From Adhaeribacter soli (lineage in GTDB: Bacteria; Bacteroidota; Bacteroidia; Cytophagales; Hymenobacteraceae): 64,000 nucleotides of DNA. The notes under the pieces are model-generated. The model did no database searches, was not told where the DNA came from, and saw nothing but the letters and a program-made list of their open reading frames with translations. The position numbers and the translations under genes were made by a program. The stretch covers positions 62,001 to 126,000 of the forward strand of contig NZ_VTWT01000008.1 of NCBI RefSeq assembly GCF_008727925.1, written 5' to 3'. Shown here piece after piece: positions 1-9,639 of this stretch (positions are counted from its first letter, which is position 1; each line of letters starts with the position of its first letter).

Positions 1-1
1 A

Positions 2-3000
2 GAAGGCATACCAGTTTGTGGATTTAGCATAAATGCATTTGGGGGAAATAAGACAAAGGCAGCAATCAATCCTCCAACTTGGTTTAACAAAGAAGCTAGA
101 CCAGCTCTAATTGACATACCTGAATCTACGGTCTGCATTTGGAACTATGAAGGTATGTATAGTGATGATGTAAACCGTGAGCCAGGCAAAGGTCAAAAGT
201 ATGATTATAACCAAAGGCTTAAAAATGCCAATGACTACTTTGACCGCCTTAGACAAACAGAAGGCAAGTCACTATTATTTTATTATGCCAACTATAGTAA
301 TCCTTTTAGCGAAGATGAGCAGCAAAATTACGTGATAGTAGGAGTTTCTCGTCTGAAGAAAGTTGGTAAGATTCATTATTATGATGGCGTAAGTGAAGAG
401 ATTAAAAAGAAATATGCAGGAGGTTTTGTCTGGCAAATGCCGGTTTCTTCAAACTACCCTGATGAGGGTTTTGTGATACCGTATCACAAGTATATGGATC
501 GTCCAGAAGTGCTTGAACGAATTCTACTTGTGCCTGATAATAAAAGGAATTTTAAATATGCTACTCGTGAGGTTCCTGATGATGACGCTTTAGCATTAGT
601 AGAAAGGATGATTGAAATAGCATCATTCTTAATCGAATTGGGTGATGATTCTCAGAATTGGGTTGAACGCAGAAAATGGCTGCTTTCCCTTTTTTCTGAT
701 TTGTGGAAGAAACGAGGTGCGTATCCTGGATTGCCACAAATGCTTTCGATAGTAGGGTTTGAAGAAGCTATTGAATTTTACAAAGAACAGACTCGAAATC
801 AATTAGACAAGGAAGCGTATAAGCAGCTAAATGAGTTACTAATTGGAAATATAAAAACTATAGAGGGGCTACGTGTTTCTTCTCAAAAATTAGCTGAAGT
901 TAAACGTAACTGGAAACTAAGAGAGGCTGATGAACAAGAATTGCTTTTACAGTTTATTCCTCGGTTTGCTCTATCTGTAAATCAAATAAAGAATATACTG
1001 CAACCTGCAAGAGAAAGCAATAGTTTGTATTGTTCACTCACTGATATTTCTCAGAACCCCTATTTACTTTGCGAGCAATATGTAGGGGATAATGATGATG
1101 ATATCATTTCATTTCATTCTATCGATCATGGAATCCTTCCTAATCCGGAGTTAGGTTTAGAACCAATTTTTACCAAGAATTCTGCAGAGCGTTTTAGAGC
1201 TTTATGTGTAGAGGTTTTGAAGCGTGAGAATATTCATTCCTTTGTTTCGCAAACCAATGTTTTATTCAACCTTAATCAACGGTTAAGCTATTTGCCTGAG
1301 TGGAAAAACCACCAGTTTACTCCTAGGTATTTTGATGTAGATGCCGAATTCATTGAACAGGCAATTACTATTAGAAAACATGAAGGTGGAGAAAATTATT
1401 TGTATTTGAACTCTGTAAGGGAGGATGAGAAGCTAATTTTTTCTACCATAAAGAATATTAATACTGAAGATATTCAGCTCAGGGTCACAATAGATGAAGA
1501 TCATTTTTATCATTTACTCAAAGACCCTAATAGCTCTTTGAACGAGAAGGCTCCTAAGGAGTATGATAAAGCCCTAAAAGGGCAAGCTAAAGTTTGTGTA
1601 AAAGTATTTACAAAACCAGTTTGCATTATTTCAGGTGCTGCTGGGACAGGAAAAACTACGATTCTCAAGTCAATTATTCGGAGCATAGAAAAGGCACATG
1701 GGATAGGCACAGGTATAATTTTACTAGCTCCTACAGGAAAGGCCTCAGTAAGAATGTCTGAAAAGACAGTGAAGAAATCATCTACGATTCATTCTTTTCT
1801 AGCTGGAAATGGTTGGCTTAATGATAATTTTACTTTTAAACGATATGGAAAAGAAGTAGATACAATCTCAACACTTATTATAGATGAGTGTTCTATGATA
1901 GATCTTTCTCTATTTGCTACATTGTTCAAAAGCATCAATTGGAATAGCATACAGCGCTTAATCTTAGTGGGTGACCCAAATCAGTTGCCTCCCATTGGGC
2001 GAGGGAAGGTTTTTAATGACATCATAGCTTGGATGAATAGGGAATGCCCTGATAACCTTGGAAAGTTAACTATTAATGTTAGACAACTGGAAAATCTAGT
2101 TAACAAAAGTGGTAATGGGATTCTGGAGTTGGCTGATATATACATTCAGGAAAAGCAGGCAGGTGAGTCATTTAATAAAGCTCATCAAGAAACTATACTA
2201 AAAAAAGTTCAACAAGGCGGTGTAATTGATAAAGACCTTACTGTACACTATTGGAAAGAAATGACAGATTTAGAATTGATGCTTAAGTCTGTTATAATTA
2301 CTGATTTAGAACAAGAAACAGGGACGAAGGCCGAAGAAGGTAAAGCTTACGAAGTATGGGGAAGAGCTATCCGTAAAGCCGGCAAATTCCCAGATCCAAG
2401 TTACTTACAGATATTATCTCCATTTCGGGGTGAATTTTATGGTACTGATTATCTGAACTCTTTTTTTCAACAATTATTTAACGGATATCAAGCCAATAAA
2501 ACCGTATTAGATGGTATTGCTCTTTATGATAAGGTTCTACAAATCAGAAATCGTCCTCAATCAAATAAGATATCAGCTTACAGCTGGAAAGAAGGCAAGA
2601 ATGTTAAGATAGATATCTATAATGGAGAGCTAGGTTTCGTTTACCCACATCCTTTTGATAAAAGTAAAACTAGTTGGAGTGAATTTAGGCTTCAGAAGTT
2701 TCATGTAAAATTTGAGCGTAGAGATGATTATTCGGTTAATTATGGCTACTTAGAAGGCTATGATAATAAACCTATGTTTTATGAACCTGTTGATGAAAAT
2801 TTGGAGCTTGGCTATGTAATATCAGTACATAAGGCACAAGGCAGTGAATTCAATAGAACATATTTGGTTCTTCCGAAGAAAAAAAGCTCTCTTTTATCAA
2901 TGGAGCTACTTTATACCGCAATAACACGAGCGCAAACTCACCTTACTATTTTTGCCCAAGATGATGTTTCTACATTTATAGAACTATCCAAGTCTGAAAA

Positions 3001-3442
3001 GTCTAACACTCGCAGAATTAACTCATCAATTTTTTACTTTAATCCTATACCTGATTCACTCTTTACACTTAATGGGAATTGGTATGAAGATCAAAAGGTT
3101 GTTTCAACCCTTGCTGAGTACTTTGTGCGCTCTAAATCAGAGATGAACATTGCAAATATCCTTCATCTTAATAAAATACCTTTTAAATATGAAGTGCCAA
3201 AATTTGCAAAAGATGGCTCAATGTATTTACCAGATTTTACTATTCTATGGAAAGGTGAAGAATATTATTGGGAACATGTTGGAAGGCTTGATCTACCAAA
3301 TTATAAGAATCATTGGGAAACTAAACAAAAATGGTATGAAAAACACTTCCCAGATAAGTTAATTACTACTTATGAAGGTACCAACCAGACAACTCAAATA
3401 AAGGAAATGCTCAGAGACAAATTTCGCATAACAATTAACTAA
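2..3442 (+). CDS. RecD-like DNA helicase with C-terminal nuclease-like domain (5' partial)
   Basis: The reading frame is open from base 2, so the gene begins upstream of the window; the first ATG at 155 is internal or only one possible start. Residue numbers here count from base 2. A superfamily 1 helicase core is visible: Walker A GAAGTGKT at 545-552, Walker B LIIDECSMID, motif III VGDPNQLPP, and a UvrD_C_2 segment (VHKAQGSEF near 942, then LLYTAITRAQ). The last 100 residues carry LPDF (D1078) and YYWEHVG (E1091), the spacing of a PD-(D/E)XK-type nuclease, though I cannot confirm the fold. The N-terminal 500 residues are not recognised. Only 2 bases separate it from the HsdR gene, so the two are probably co-transcribed and linked to restriction. 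A general repair helicase is the alternative. Confidence 0.82.
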   Translation, partial: EGIPVCGFSINAFGGNKTKAAINPPTWFNKEARPALIDIPESTVCIWNYEGMYSDDVNREPGKGQKYDYNQRLKNANDYFDRLRQTEGKSLLFYYANYSNPFSEDEQQNYVIVGVSRLKKVGKIHYYDGVSEEIKKKYAGGFVWQMPVSSNYPDEGFVIPYHKYMDRPEVLERILLVPDNKRNFKYATREVPDDDALALVERMIEIASFLIELGDDSQNWVERRKWLLSLFSDLWKKRGAYPGLPQMLSIVGFEEAIEFYKEQTRNQLDKEAYKQLNELLIGNIKTIEGLRVSSQKLAEVKRNWKLREADEQELLLQFIPRFALSVNQIKNILQPARESNSLYCSLTDISQNPYLLCEQYVGDNDDDIISFHSIDHGILPNPELGLEPIFTKNSAERFRALCVEVLKRENIHSFVSQTNVLFNLNQRLSYLPEWKNHQFTPRYFDVDAEFIEQAITIRKHEGGENYLYLNSVREDEKLIFSTIKNINTEDIQLRVTIDEDHFYHLLKDPNSSLNEKAPKEYDKALKGQAKVCVKVFTKPVCIISGAAGTGKTTILKSIIRSIEKAHGIGTGIILLAPTGKASVRMSEKTVKKSSTIHSFLAGNGWLNDNFTFKRYGKEVDTISTLIIDECSMIDLSLFATLFKSINWNSIQRLILVGDPNQLPPIGRGKVFNDIIAWMNRECPDNLGKLTINVRQLENLVNKSGNGILELADIYIQEKQAGESFNKAHQETILKKVQQGGVIDKDLTVHYWKEMTDLELMLKSVIITDLEQETGTKAEEGKAYEVWGRAIRKAGKFPDPSYLQILSPFRGEFYGTDYLNSFFQQLFNGYQANKTVLDGIALYDKVLQIRNRPQSNKISAYSWKEGKNVKIDIYNGELGFVYPHPFDKSKTSWSEFRLQKFHVKFERRDDYSVNYGYLEGYDNKPMFYEPVDENLELGYVISVHKAQGSEFNRTYLVLPKKKSSLLSMELLYTAITRAQTHLTIFAQDDVSTFIELSKSEKSNTRRINSSIFYFNPIPDSLFTLNGNWYEDQKVVSTLAEYFVRSKSEMNIANILHLNKIPFKYEVPKFAKDGSMYLPDFTILWKGEEYYWEHVGRLDLPNYKNHWETKQKWYEKHFPDKLITTYEGTNQTTQIKEMLRDKFRITIN

Positions 3443-3444
3443 GA

Positions 3445-6400
3445 GTGGGAAATCTATCAGAACTCAAAGGAGTCGAAAAGCCTGTAACACAATGGCTCAG
3501 CAAAATGGGCTGGGTCTATAGGAGCAATGAAGAACTAAAAATCTATAGCCGTCAATTTTCAAATCCAATATTGGATCAAATCCTAATTGAGAAGACTGCT
3601 AAATTTAATAGTATATCAACTGAGGTTGCTAAAGTTGCAGTTGAGCAACTAACTCAACATTTAAATAACCCTTCGCCCATCTTGGGAAATGAAGAATTTC
3701 TTGAGAAACTAGCCTCCCACATAACCCTATCCGTTGATGGTGAAGATCTGGATATACATTTTATCAATTTTGATAACATCTGGGAAAATGATTTCATTGT
3801 TACTAATCAATACTGGGTGCAAGGGTATAAAATGGTAAAAACCGATATAGTTTTATTGGTTAATGGCGTTCCATTGGTACCAATTGAAGCTAAACAACGA
3901 GCTCGCAAGGGAACAAACTGGTTGGAGGGTGTTCGCCAGTTCTCCACTTACGAGCAACGTTCAGATAAATTCTTTATGGCCCATGCTTTTGGCGTAGCTT
4001 GCAATGGCCGAATTACCAAGTATGGGATTCCAGGGGCATCTTCTTCATATTTTAATGAATGGAAAAGCACTATAATAGATACTACCCAGGATAACCCCAT
4101 TCTTGATCCTTGGAATGATCTGGTGAAGCACTACTTGAACGAAGATGACAGCTATTATCATTTTAAAATAGATAAGCTTCCCAATGGGGAAGTGCTGGAG
4201 AGAATGAAACTTGGAATTGTAGGCTTGTTGCAACCAGCAAGAGTATTGGATATTCTTAGATATTTTTTGGTTTTCGAGCGGGAAGATGGGAAAGTAATAA
4301 AGAAAGTCGCTCGTTACCAACAGCTTATAGCGGCTAATAAAATTGCCGAAAGAGTAGCCAATTCGGATCTGAGACAAGGGGTAATATGGCATACACAAGG
4401 CTCAGGAAAGAGTCTCACAATGCTTTATACAGCGTATAAATTGCGTCAGGATAAGAAACTCAATGATCCTACTGTTTACATTGTAGTTGACCGGAAAGAT
4501 TTAAAAGAGCAAATCGGAGGCACATTTGACAATTGTGAATTTCCTAACTCGAGACCAGTGAATAATATTGGTGACCTTAAGAACATCATTGATACAGCTC
4601 CCGCCGGTGTATTTATCACTACTATTCAAAAATTCAGAGAATTAGGAAATCGGGAGGATAAAAGAGAAAATGTCATCATTCTTATTGATGAAGCACATAG
4701 AACCCAATATGGAGATTTCCAAATAGAGTTGCAAAATGTGCTACCTAATGCCAGGCGTTTTGCCTTTACTGGTACACCAATTCCTAAAACTCATCAGGAA
4801 TTTGGTGTAAAGAAGAAAGAAGATAAACATGAATACTATCTGGATAAATACGGTATTCAAGATGCTATTGATGATGGCGCGACTAAACCAGTTCGCTATA
4901 CTTTTGGACCACAGGAGTGGTTTTTAGATAAGGAAAATCTCAAACAAGGATATGAGGAGATTACGATTGATTTGACAGAAGACGAAAAACGGAAGGTAGA
5001 GAAGCGAGTTCAACCATGGAAAGTGTTTCTAAAACATCCTGATAGAGTCTCAACTTTAGCAAAAGTGATTGCAGTAGATTTTCGTGAGAATGTTGAGCCA
5101 CAGGGATACAAGGCACAAATAGTTGCATGTGATAAAGAAGCCTGCGTTCTCTACTTTAACGAGTTGCTAAATTATTTTGACCGTTCTGAGATGGAGATTA
5201 TATTCTCCGAAGGAAATTATGAAGATTCTGCTCGTTATGAGCTCTTCAAAGATCATTACAAATCAGATGTAGAACGCAAACGCCTTATAAGAAGGTTTAG
5301 AAAACGCATTACAGAAGAAGAACTCAAGCTGGGGAATAACCTTAAAATCTTTATTGTTTGTAATATGCTACTTACTGGGTTTGATGCTCCAGTTGAGCAA
5401 ACAATGTATTTAGATAGTCCTATTCGTGACCATAATCTCCTACAGGCCGTTGCAAGAACAAACAGACCTTATGATGATAAAGTAACCAAGTTGTCTAAGC
5501 AATTTGGGCGTGTGGTAGATTATGTTGGTATTTTCGAAGACTATGAAGCTGCCCTAAACTACGACCCTGAAGACATAGGTGGATTTGAAGATATAGAAAG
5601 CCTTGTAGAGCAGTTTCCAGCAATACTCGATAAAGCATTCGAACCCTTTACAGAGATAAATCTCGAGGATTCTTATGAATGCTCGATTGCAATAGTTCGT
5701 AAACTTTCTGAGCTAGATCAAGGTAAGTTTGAGGAATGTTACAAAGAAGTAGTGCAGCTTTGGGAAGCAATTTCACCACATCCCAAGCTTCGGGATCAAA
5801 GATTAAAATATCTGTGGTTAAATGAAATTTATGAAATCTACCTGGAAGAGTTTAAAAGATTAGATTTTGATGCTGAAATATATGCCGCTAAAACAAGAAA
5901 ACTTATCCAGGAAAGTGCTACGCTTATTAACTTCAAAGGGCATCTTCCGGAAATAACTATAGATTCCAACTATTTAAATAAGCTCAAAGAAACTAAGTTA
6001 GATCCGGCAGACAAAGCTGAGAAAATTATTAGGGATATTGAAACAGTAATTAGACGTAATGAAGCAAATAGTGCTATTTATGTAGAGTTTCAAAATCGAT
6101 TAGATGATCTGATAAGGCAAAAGCAAGAAAATAGTAAAACAATAGAGCTTATATTAACTAGCTTAAGTTCTTTATATTCCGAATTGGAAGAAGTGTCCAC
6201 TCTACCCCAGAAAATGGGCTTTCCCGATAAAGGGAGCTTTGAGATATTTACTCACATCAAAAATAGAGCTAATGGAGTATTAAATGAACAATTAGCGAGA
6301 GGTTTTGCAATTGAAGTAATTGACAAAGTAGTTAATAAAAGGATTTATATTGGTTGGCAGGATATACCAAAGGAATTAGACCGACTTCAAGTTAGTGTTG

Positions 6401-6507
6401 GAGTATTTGCTGCATCAGATAAGTATCTGGCTTTGGGAATAGATGAAGAAAAAGAATTGATGGAGTCTATTATGAAAGCAATAGCAAAGTATTATAGAAT
6501 CGACTAA
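3445..6507 (+). CDS. hsdR: Type I restriction endonuclease subunit R
   Basis: This is the motor and nuclease subunit of a type I restriction-modification enzyme, which translocates unmodified DNA and cuts it at a distance. The order of parts is standard: an HSDR_N nuclease domain (D134 in KTDIVLLV, then E148-A-K150), a superfamily 2 helicase with GSGKS at 319-323 and DEAH at 415-418, a second RecA-like lobe with LLTGFDAP and AVARTNRPY, and an alpha-helical C-terminus. At 1020 residues it is full length and all key residues are present. It starts with GTG, 2 bases after the helicase stop. The methylase and specificity genes (hsdM, hsdS) are not in the window and would be expected upstream. Confidence 0.93.
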   Translation: MGNLSELKGVEKPVTQWLSKMGWVYRSNEELKIYSRQFSNPILDQILIEKTAKFNSISTEVAKVAVEQLTQHLNNPSPILGNEEFLEKLASHITLSVDGEDLDIHFINFDNIWENDFIVTNQYWVQGYKMVKTDIVLLVNGVPLVPIEAKQRARKGTNWLEGVRQFSTYEQRSDKFFMAHAFGVACNGRITKYGIPGASSSYFNEWKSTIIDTTQDNPILDPWNDLVKHYLNEDDSYYHFKIDKLPNGEVLERMKLGIVGLLQPARVLDILRYFLVFEREDGKVIKKVARYQQLIAANKIAERVANSDLRQGVIWHTQGSGKSLTMLYTAYKLRQDKKLNDPTVYIVVDRKDLKEQIGGTFDNCEFPNSRPVNNIGDLKNIIDTAPAGVFITTIQKFRELGNREDKRENVIILIDEAHRTQYGDFQIELQNVLPNARRFAFTGTPIPKTHQEFGVKKKEDKHEYYLDKYGIQDAIDDGATKPVRYTFGPQEWFLDKENLKQGYEEITIDLTEDEKRKVEKRVQPWKVFLKHPDRVSTLAKVIAVDFRENVEPQGYKAQIVACDKEACVLYFNELLNYFDRSEMEIIFSEGNYEDSARYELFKDHYKSDVERKRLIRRFRKRITEEELKLGNNLKIFIVCNMLLTGFDAPVEQTMYLDSPIRDHNLLQAVARTNRPYDDKVTKLSKQFGRVVDYVGIFEDYEAALNYDPEDIGGFEDIESLVEQFPAILDKAFEPFTEINLEDSYECSIAIVRKLSELDQGKFEECYKEVVQLWEAISPHPKLRDQRLKYLWLNEIYEIYLEEFKRLDFDAEIYAAKTRKLIQESATLINFKGHLPEITIDSNYLNKLKETKLDPADKAEKIIRDIETVIRRNEANSAIYVEFQNRLDDLIRQKQENSKTIELILTSLSSLYSELEEVSTLPQKMGFPDKGSFEIFTHIKNRANGVLNEQLARGFAIEVIDKVVNKRIYIGWQDIPKELDRLQVSVGVFAASDKYLALGIDEEKELMESIMKAIAKYYRID

Positions 6508-6509
6508 TA

Positions 6510-7163
6510 GTGGAGCTTCCCGCAAATCATATTTTAATTCGTAAAGACGTAAAACACGCGCGCCTTCGCGTAAGTGAGGATGGTAAAGTTAGGGTGATCC
6601 TTCCGAATTCTTTTAACCAAGAAGATCTTAATGCATTGCTGAGCAAGAAGAAGCACTGGATTGAAAAGAATCTCAGATACTTCAATGAAAAGTCGCAAAT
6701 TAAGCTCCAACGGAATCAAATCTTACTTTATGGAAACAGGTACAGCTATTTTTATGATAGTGCAGTACATAAAGTTTTAATTGATCATGACCACTTGAGC
6801 ATCCGTAGCAATAAGAATTTATTGGAAGATTCGACGCAATTGAATTGGTATAAGGGCATTGCTAGAAGACATTTGATTCTTAGAACTGAAGAGTTAGCTG
6901 AAAAGCTTGGATTCACTTATAATCAAATATTTATTAGAAGCCAGAGAACCAAATGGGGTAATTGTTCTTCAAATAAAAATATCTCCTACAATTGGAGAAT
7001 AATTAAGGCGCCTCTTTTTGTAATAGATTATCTGATTGTTCATGAATTAGTTCATACAGTGATTATGAGCCACACTAATAAATTTTGGGTACTGCTAAAA
7101 TCTTATTATCCAAATTATAGAGAGGCTATTAGTTGGTTGGATAAGTACGGAAATAGTTTGTAG
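6510..7163 (+). CDS. YgjP-type (SprT-like) zinc metallopeptidase
   Basis: The protein belongs to the YgjP/DUF45 family of zinc metallopeptidases. The signature RTKWGNCSS is followed by YNWRIIKAP and the zinc motif HELVH at residues 178-182, with a third likely ligand H188 in SHTNKFW. At 217 residues it is the usual length. The GTG start lies 2 bases after the HsdR stop, so this is the third gene of one operon. Members of this family are often found beside hsdR genes; the role there is not known to me, and processing of the restriction complex is only a guess. No terminator is evident after the gene. Confidence 0.85.
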   Translation: MELPANHILIRKDVKHARLRVSEDGKVRVILPNSFNQEDLNALLSKKKHWIEKNLRYFNEKSQIKLQRNQILLYGNRYSYFYDSAVHKVLIDHDHLSIRSNKNLLEDSTQLNWYKGIARRHLILRTEELAEKLGFTYNQIFIRSQRTKWGNCSSNKNISYNWRIIKAPLFVIDYLIVHELVHTVIMSHTNKFWVLLKSYYPNYREAISWLDKYGNSL

Positions 7164-7576
7164 TATTGGCTTATTTGCCAGCTTTAACGATGGATAGTTA
7201 GTTCTGATATGGTGCGGTGATTTGAAAAATTAAGAACATCCTAGTTCAAACTCAATGGAATTGTGAAATTCATGCAACAAGCCGCCAATGTAGTGACTCA
7301 AATCTAAAACTATTGACTAGTAAGATCAATATTAATTCTAGGTGCTGAAGAATTTATTTAATAGGCCATACTATATTTAAGAGTATCTGGCATAACAATA
7401 TTCTTTGTAAAGGAAGCTCGGGAAGTATTAAATGTTTATAAAGTAACCCATAAAATTGCAATGGTAGGTTATTTATTAGAATTGTTAAGAGAATTGTAGA
7501 TTTATAGAAGCTTAGACCACAAACTACTTTTAAATCATTTAACAGATTAACCTAGCTTCTGCTAAAACAGATAATA
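7164..7576. other. AT-rich intergenic gap between convergent operons
   Basis: This 413-base stretch separates the 3' ends of the restriction operon (plus strand) and the cyclase operon (minus strand). I see no convincing gene, no strong terminator hairpin and no known repeat in it. Its composition matches the AT-rich island around it. Confidence 0.5.
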
Positions 7577-8035
7577 CTATAATCCTTTATCCTTGTTAAT
7601 GTTTTTCTCTGACTCTTTAAAATGTGTAGGTGATTCTCTGCCTTTCCATTCATTACCATTGATTAAATAAAGCTCATAAAATATAACCCATTCTATAACC
7701 CAAGGGATAGTATAATACGCAACTTTAATTCTTTCATTCCAAGGCATATCCTTAGGATAATGTAAGCATAAGCTATGGTCATTATACATGTGGATTTCTT
7801 TACATGGATCAATTTTGGGGAATAAAATAGTGGAACGAGGCTCAAAACCAGTCACATACTCAATTTTGACCTTATACTTATCTTTACAACCAGAAGGTTG
7901 AACCCAGCCTAAACATGATAAGACGTTATCTTGAATTGAGCAAGTCAGGAAGTTGTAATGTTGTTCGATTAATCGTTTTTGATAAGTTAAGAATGCATAT
8001 TTATTAAAGCTTCTTATAGGCCATTTTATCTTCAT
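7577..8035 (-). CDS. E2-like (ubiquitin-conjugating fold) protein linked to nucleotide cyclase
   Basis: A 152-residue protein with the hallmarks I associate with bacterial E2-like proteins of nucleotide-signalling immune loci: an N-terminal part rich in strand-forming residues, then a conserved block with YNDHSLCLHYP (candidate catalytic Cys90), W99, the helix PWVIEWVIFYELYL, and GNEWKG...TH (H138). In type II CBASS such proteins transfer the cyclase C-terminus onto targets. Here there is no E1 or JAB gene, as in the short E2-only form. Its start overlaps the end of the cyclase gene by 32 bases, which suggests translational coupling. The E2 assignment comes from motif recognition only; function with this cyclase is inference. 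Confidence 0.7.
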   Translation of the reverse strand: MKIKWPIRSFNKYAFLTYQKRLIEQHYNFLTCSIQDNVLSCLGWVQPSGCKDKYKVKIEYVTGFEPRSTILFPKIDPCKEIHMYNDHSLCLHYPKDMPWNERIKVAYYTIPWVIEWVIFYELYLINGNEWKGRESPTHFKESEKNINKDKGL

Positions 8036-9101
8036 AGTGAAATCTATGGGGTTGATTAGGAAGTCCTGTTACTAATGAAATATTCCCGGTTGCATCAGTT
8101 CTTGCATTTCCAGAATTAATCAAATTAGCACTTTGAGTTAGTAGGTTAAACCGATGTTGTTCTAATTCTTTAGGAGACAGATTATATAGTTTTCCAAAGG
8201 TATTTTCTTTAATGAATTCAAGCCCTTTTAGATAATTAAACCAGTCAAAGGCATATTGAGTGTATAAGAAACCTTTATTATCATCTCTATAGATGTATCT
8301 ATGCTCTACTTCTCCTTTACTGTTTCTTACTAAATCGAATAAAACATCGGGGCAGCTTAAGCGTTGTTTAACATGATCACCGACTACAATTCCATTAGCA
8401 GTTGCATGAGCTTGCATTTTACTTGCCAAGCTGGTGTGAAGGCTATTAGTAGTTATTTCACAGCAGTTAGAAGGACCAAAGCTAGCCCACATAACATCAT
8501 CGTCATCTCCATAATCTATACCTATTCTAGTATTAATATTTTCAATCCCTTCAGCCTCAAAAAGCAATTTTAAATCATTCTTGACAAAGTAAGTAAAGAA
8601 ACTGGTAGCTGTAATTGCCCATTTAACAGATGAGTTCTTATCAACACCTTTACCGCCGAAATATACAAATACACCATCTCCTTGTAATCTTTGAATATAG
8701 CCACCAAAGATTTTACAAGTATCTATAGCTGCTCTTTGAATTGTGTTTGTGATTGTATAAATAGTAGATAGGTCATGCTTTTTGTGAAGGTTGGTTGACC
8801 CTTTAATATCAATAAAAGCAGAAGTAATATAGTGCATTTCCTTATCTCCTGTTCCTTTAAGATGATTAAAGTCAGGGTGTTCTCCTAAAGCAGAATTCTT
8901 CATTGTAGGAATTCGCATTAACTCAGCTAATTGCTTAAGTTTAGGAGAAGGCTCAAATGATAATGATTCATTTAGAGTTAAACTATTTTCTTGAGCAGTT
9001 ATTCCTCGTTCAAACCCAGAAAAGTTACTGAATCCTTTCGTGATTTTCTCTTTATTTAGAGCTTGACGGATAGTTTCAGTATAGGTATTATAAAAGTCCA
9101 T
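8004..9101 (-). CDS. pycC: Pycsar-type class III nucleotide cyclase
   Basis: A single class III cyclase catalytic domain lies at about residues 90-275. The two metal-binding aspartates are in AFIDIKGST (D98) and LQGDGVFVY (D142). The usual N...R transition-state segment is replaced by NSLHTSLASKMQ (219-230), preceded by SFGPSNCCEITT; I recall this form from phage-defence cyclases that make cCMP or cUMP rather than cAMP. There is no membrane segment or sensor domain. The gene starts 1 base after the effector stop (minus strand) and overlaps the E2-like gene. The product nucleotide cannot be read from sequence. A housekeeping adenylate cyclase is unlikely because the next gene is the matching effector. 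Confidence 0.85.
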   Translation of the reverse strand: MDFYNTYTETIRQALNKEKITKGFSNFSGFERGITAQENSLTLNESLSFEPSPKLKQLAELMRIPTMKNSALGEHPDFNHLKGTGDKEMHYITSAFIDIKGSTNLHKKHDLSTIYTITNTIQRAAIDTCKIFGGYIQRLQGDGVFVYFGGKGVDKNSSVKWAITATSFFTYFVKNDLKLLFEAEGIENINTRIGIDYGDDDDVMWASFGPSNCCEITTNSLHTSLASKMQAHATANGIVVGDHVKQRLSCPDVLFDLVRNSKGEVEHRYIYRDDNKGFLYTQYAFDWFNYLKGLEFIKENTFGKLYNLSPKELEQHRFNLLTQSANLINSGNARTDATGNISLVTGLPNQPHRFHYEDKMAYKKL

Positions 9102-9102
9102 A

Positions 9103-9612
9103 TTATAAAATCTGAAGTAGATTATAGAAGAAGAAAGGTATTATGATAAATTCTAAGAAAATGAGGATTCCTGCCCATTTAAGGCACTTAAATTTAAATT
9201 TAAGTCCAAGTGCTAGAGAATGTGATTGTATTATTAAATCATCAAGTACCTTTTCTTTGTTTGCACTATGGATATTTAGTTTATATTCACTCAAACTGAT
9301 AGATGCAATGTCTTGATAATAAATATATGACTTACCACTAGTTAGGTTAGATGACCCTAGATAAGGCAGAATAGAGAATAGAGTAACACTTATAGATAGA
9401 AAACAAATAATTGATAAAACGATTAAATAAAGCTTGATTCCAGGGTTGCTAAGTATTTCTTTTTCACGAATTACTATAAAGCAAGCACCATAAGCACTTA
9501 GTAAAAACGTATTCATACCCAGATAAAACTGCCCTTTATTATTGACAGAGTCATAGTAGTGATCAAACCTTGCTATCGCAAACCTTAACTCTTCATGTTC
9601 CATTTTAGACAA
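9103..9612 (-). CDS. pycTM: Pycsar-type transmembrane effector (DUF5706-like)
   Basis: This 169-residue protein has the N-terminal signature of Pycsar effector domains, RFDHYYDSVNNKGQFYLGMN, followed by membrane segments at about residues 28-50, 60-88 and 143-168. The soluble stretch between the second and third segments (about 89-140) probably forms the cyclic nucleotide sensing part. In known Pycsar systems such proteins kill the cell by disrupting the inner membrane once the cyclase makes cCMP or cUMP after infection. It is directly upstream of the cyclase gene with 1 base between, the usual operon order. Gene name follows the published PycC/PycTM usage; assignment is by motif, not by search. 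Confidence 0.82.
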   Translation of the reverse strand: MSKMEHEELRFAIARFDHYYDSVNNKGQFYLGMNTFLLSAYGACFIVIREKEILSNPGIKLYLIVLSIICFLSISVTLFSILPYLGSSNLTSGKSYIYYQDIASISLSEYKLNIHSANKEKVLDDLIIQSHSLALGLKFKFKCLKWAGILIFLEFIIIPFFFYNLLQIL

Positions 9613-9639
9613 TATTTATTAGGACAATTAATTCTGGTA

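Noticed and set aside
155-155. ATG at 155 as the true start of the first gene
   Set aside because: The same frame stays open to base 2 with protein-like sequence, so the gene is cut by the window edge.
7577-9612. Type II CBASS system
   Set aside because: The cyclase is a class III (adenylate-cyclase type) domain and not a CD-NTase, and no E1 or JAB gene is present; the effector fits Pycsar.
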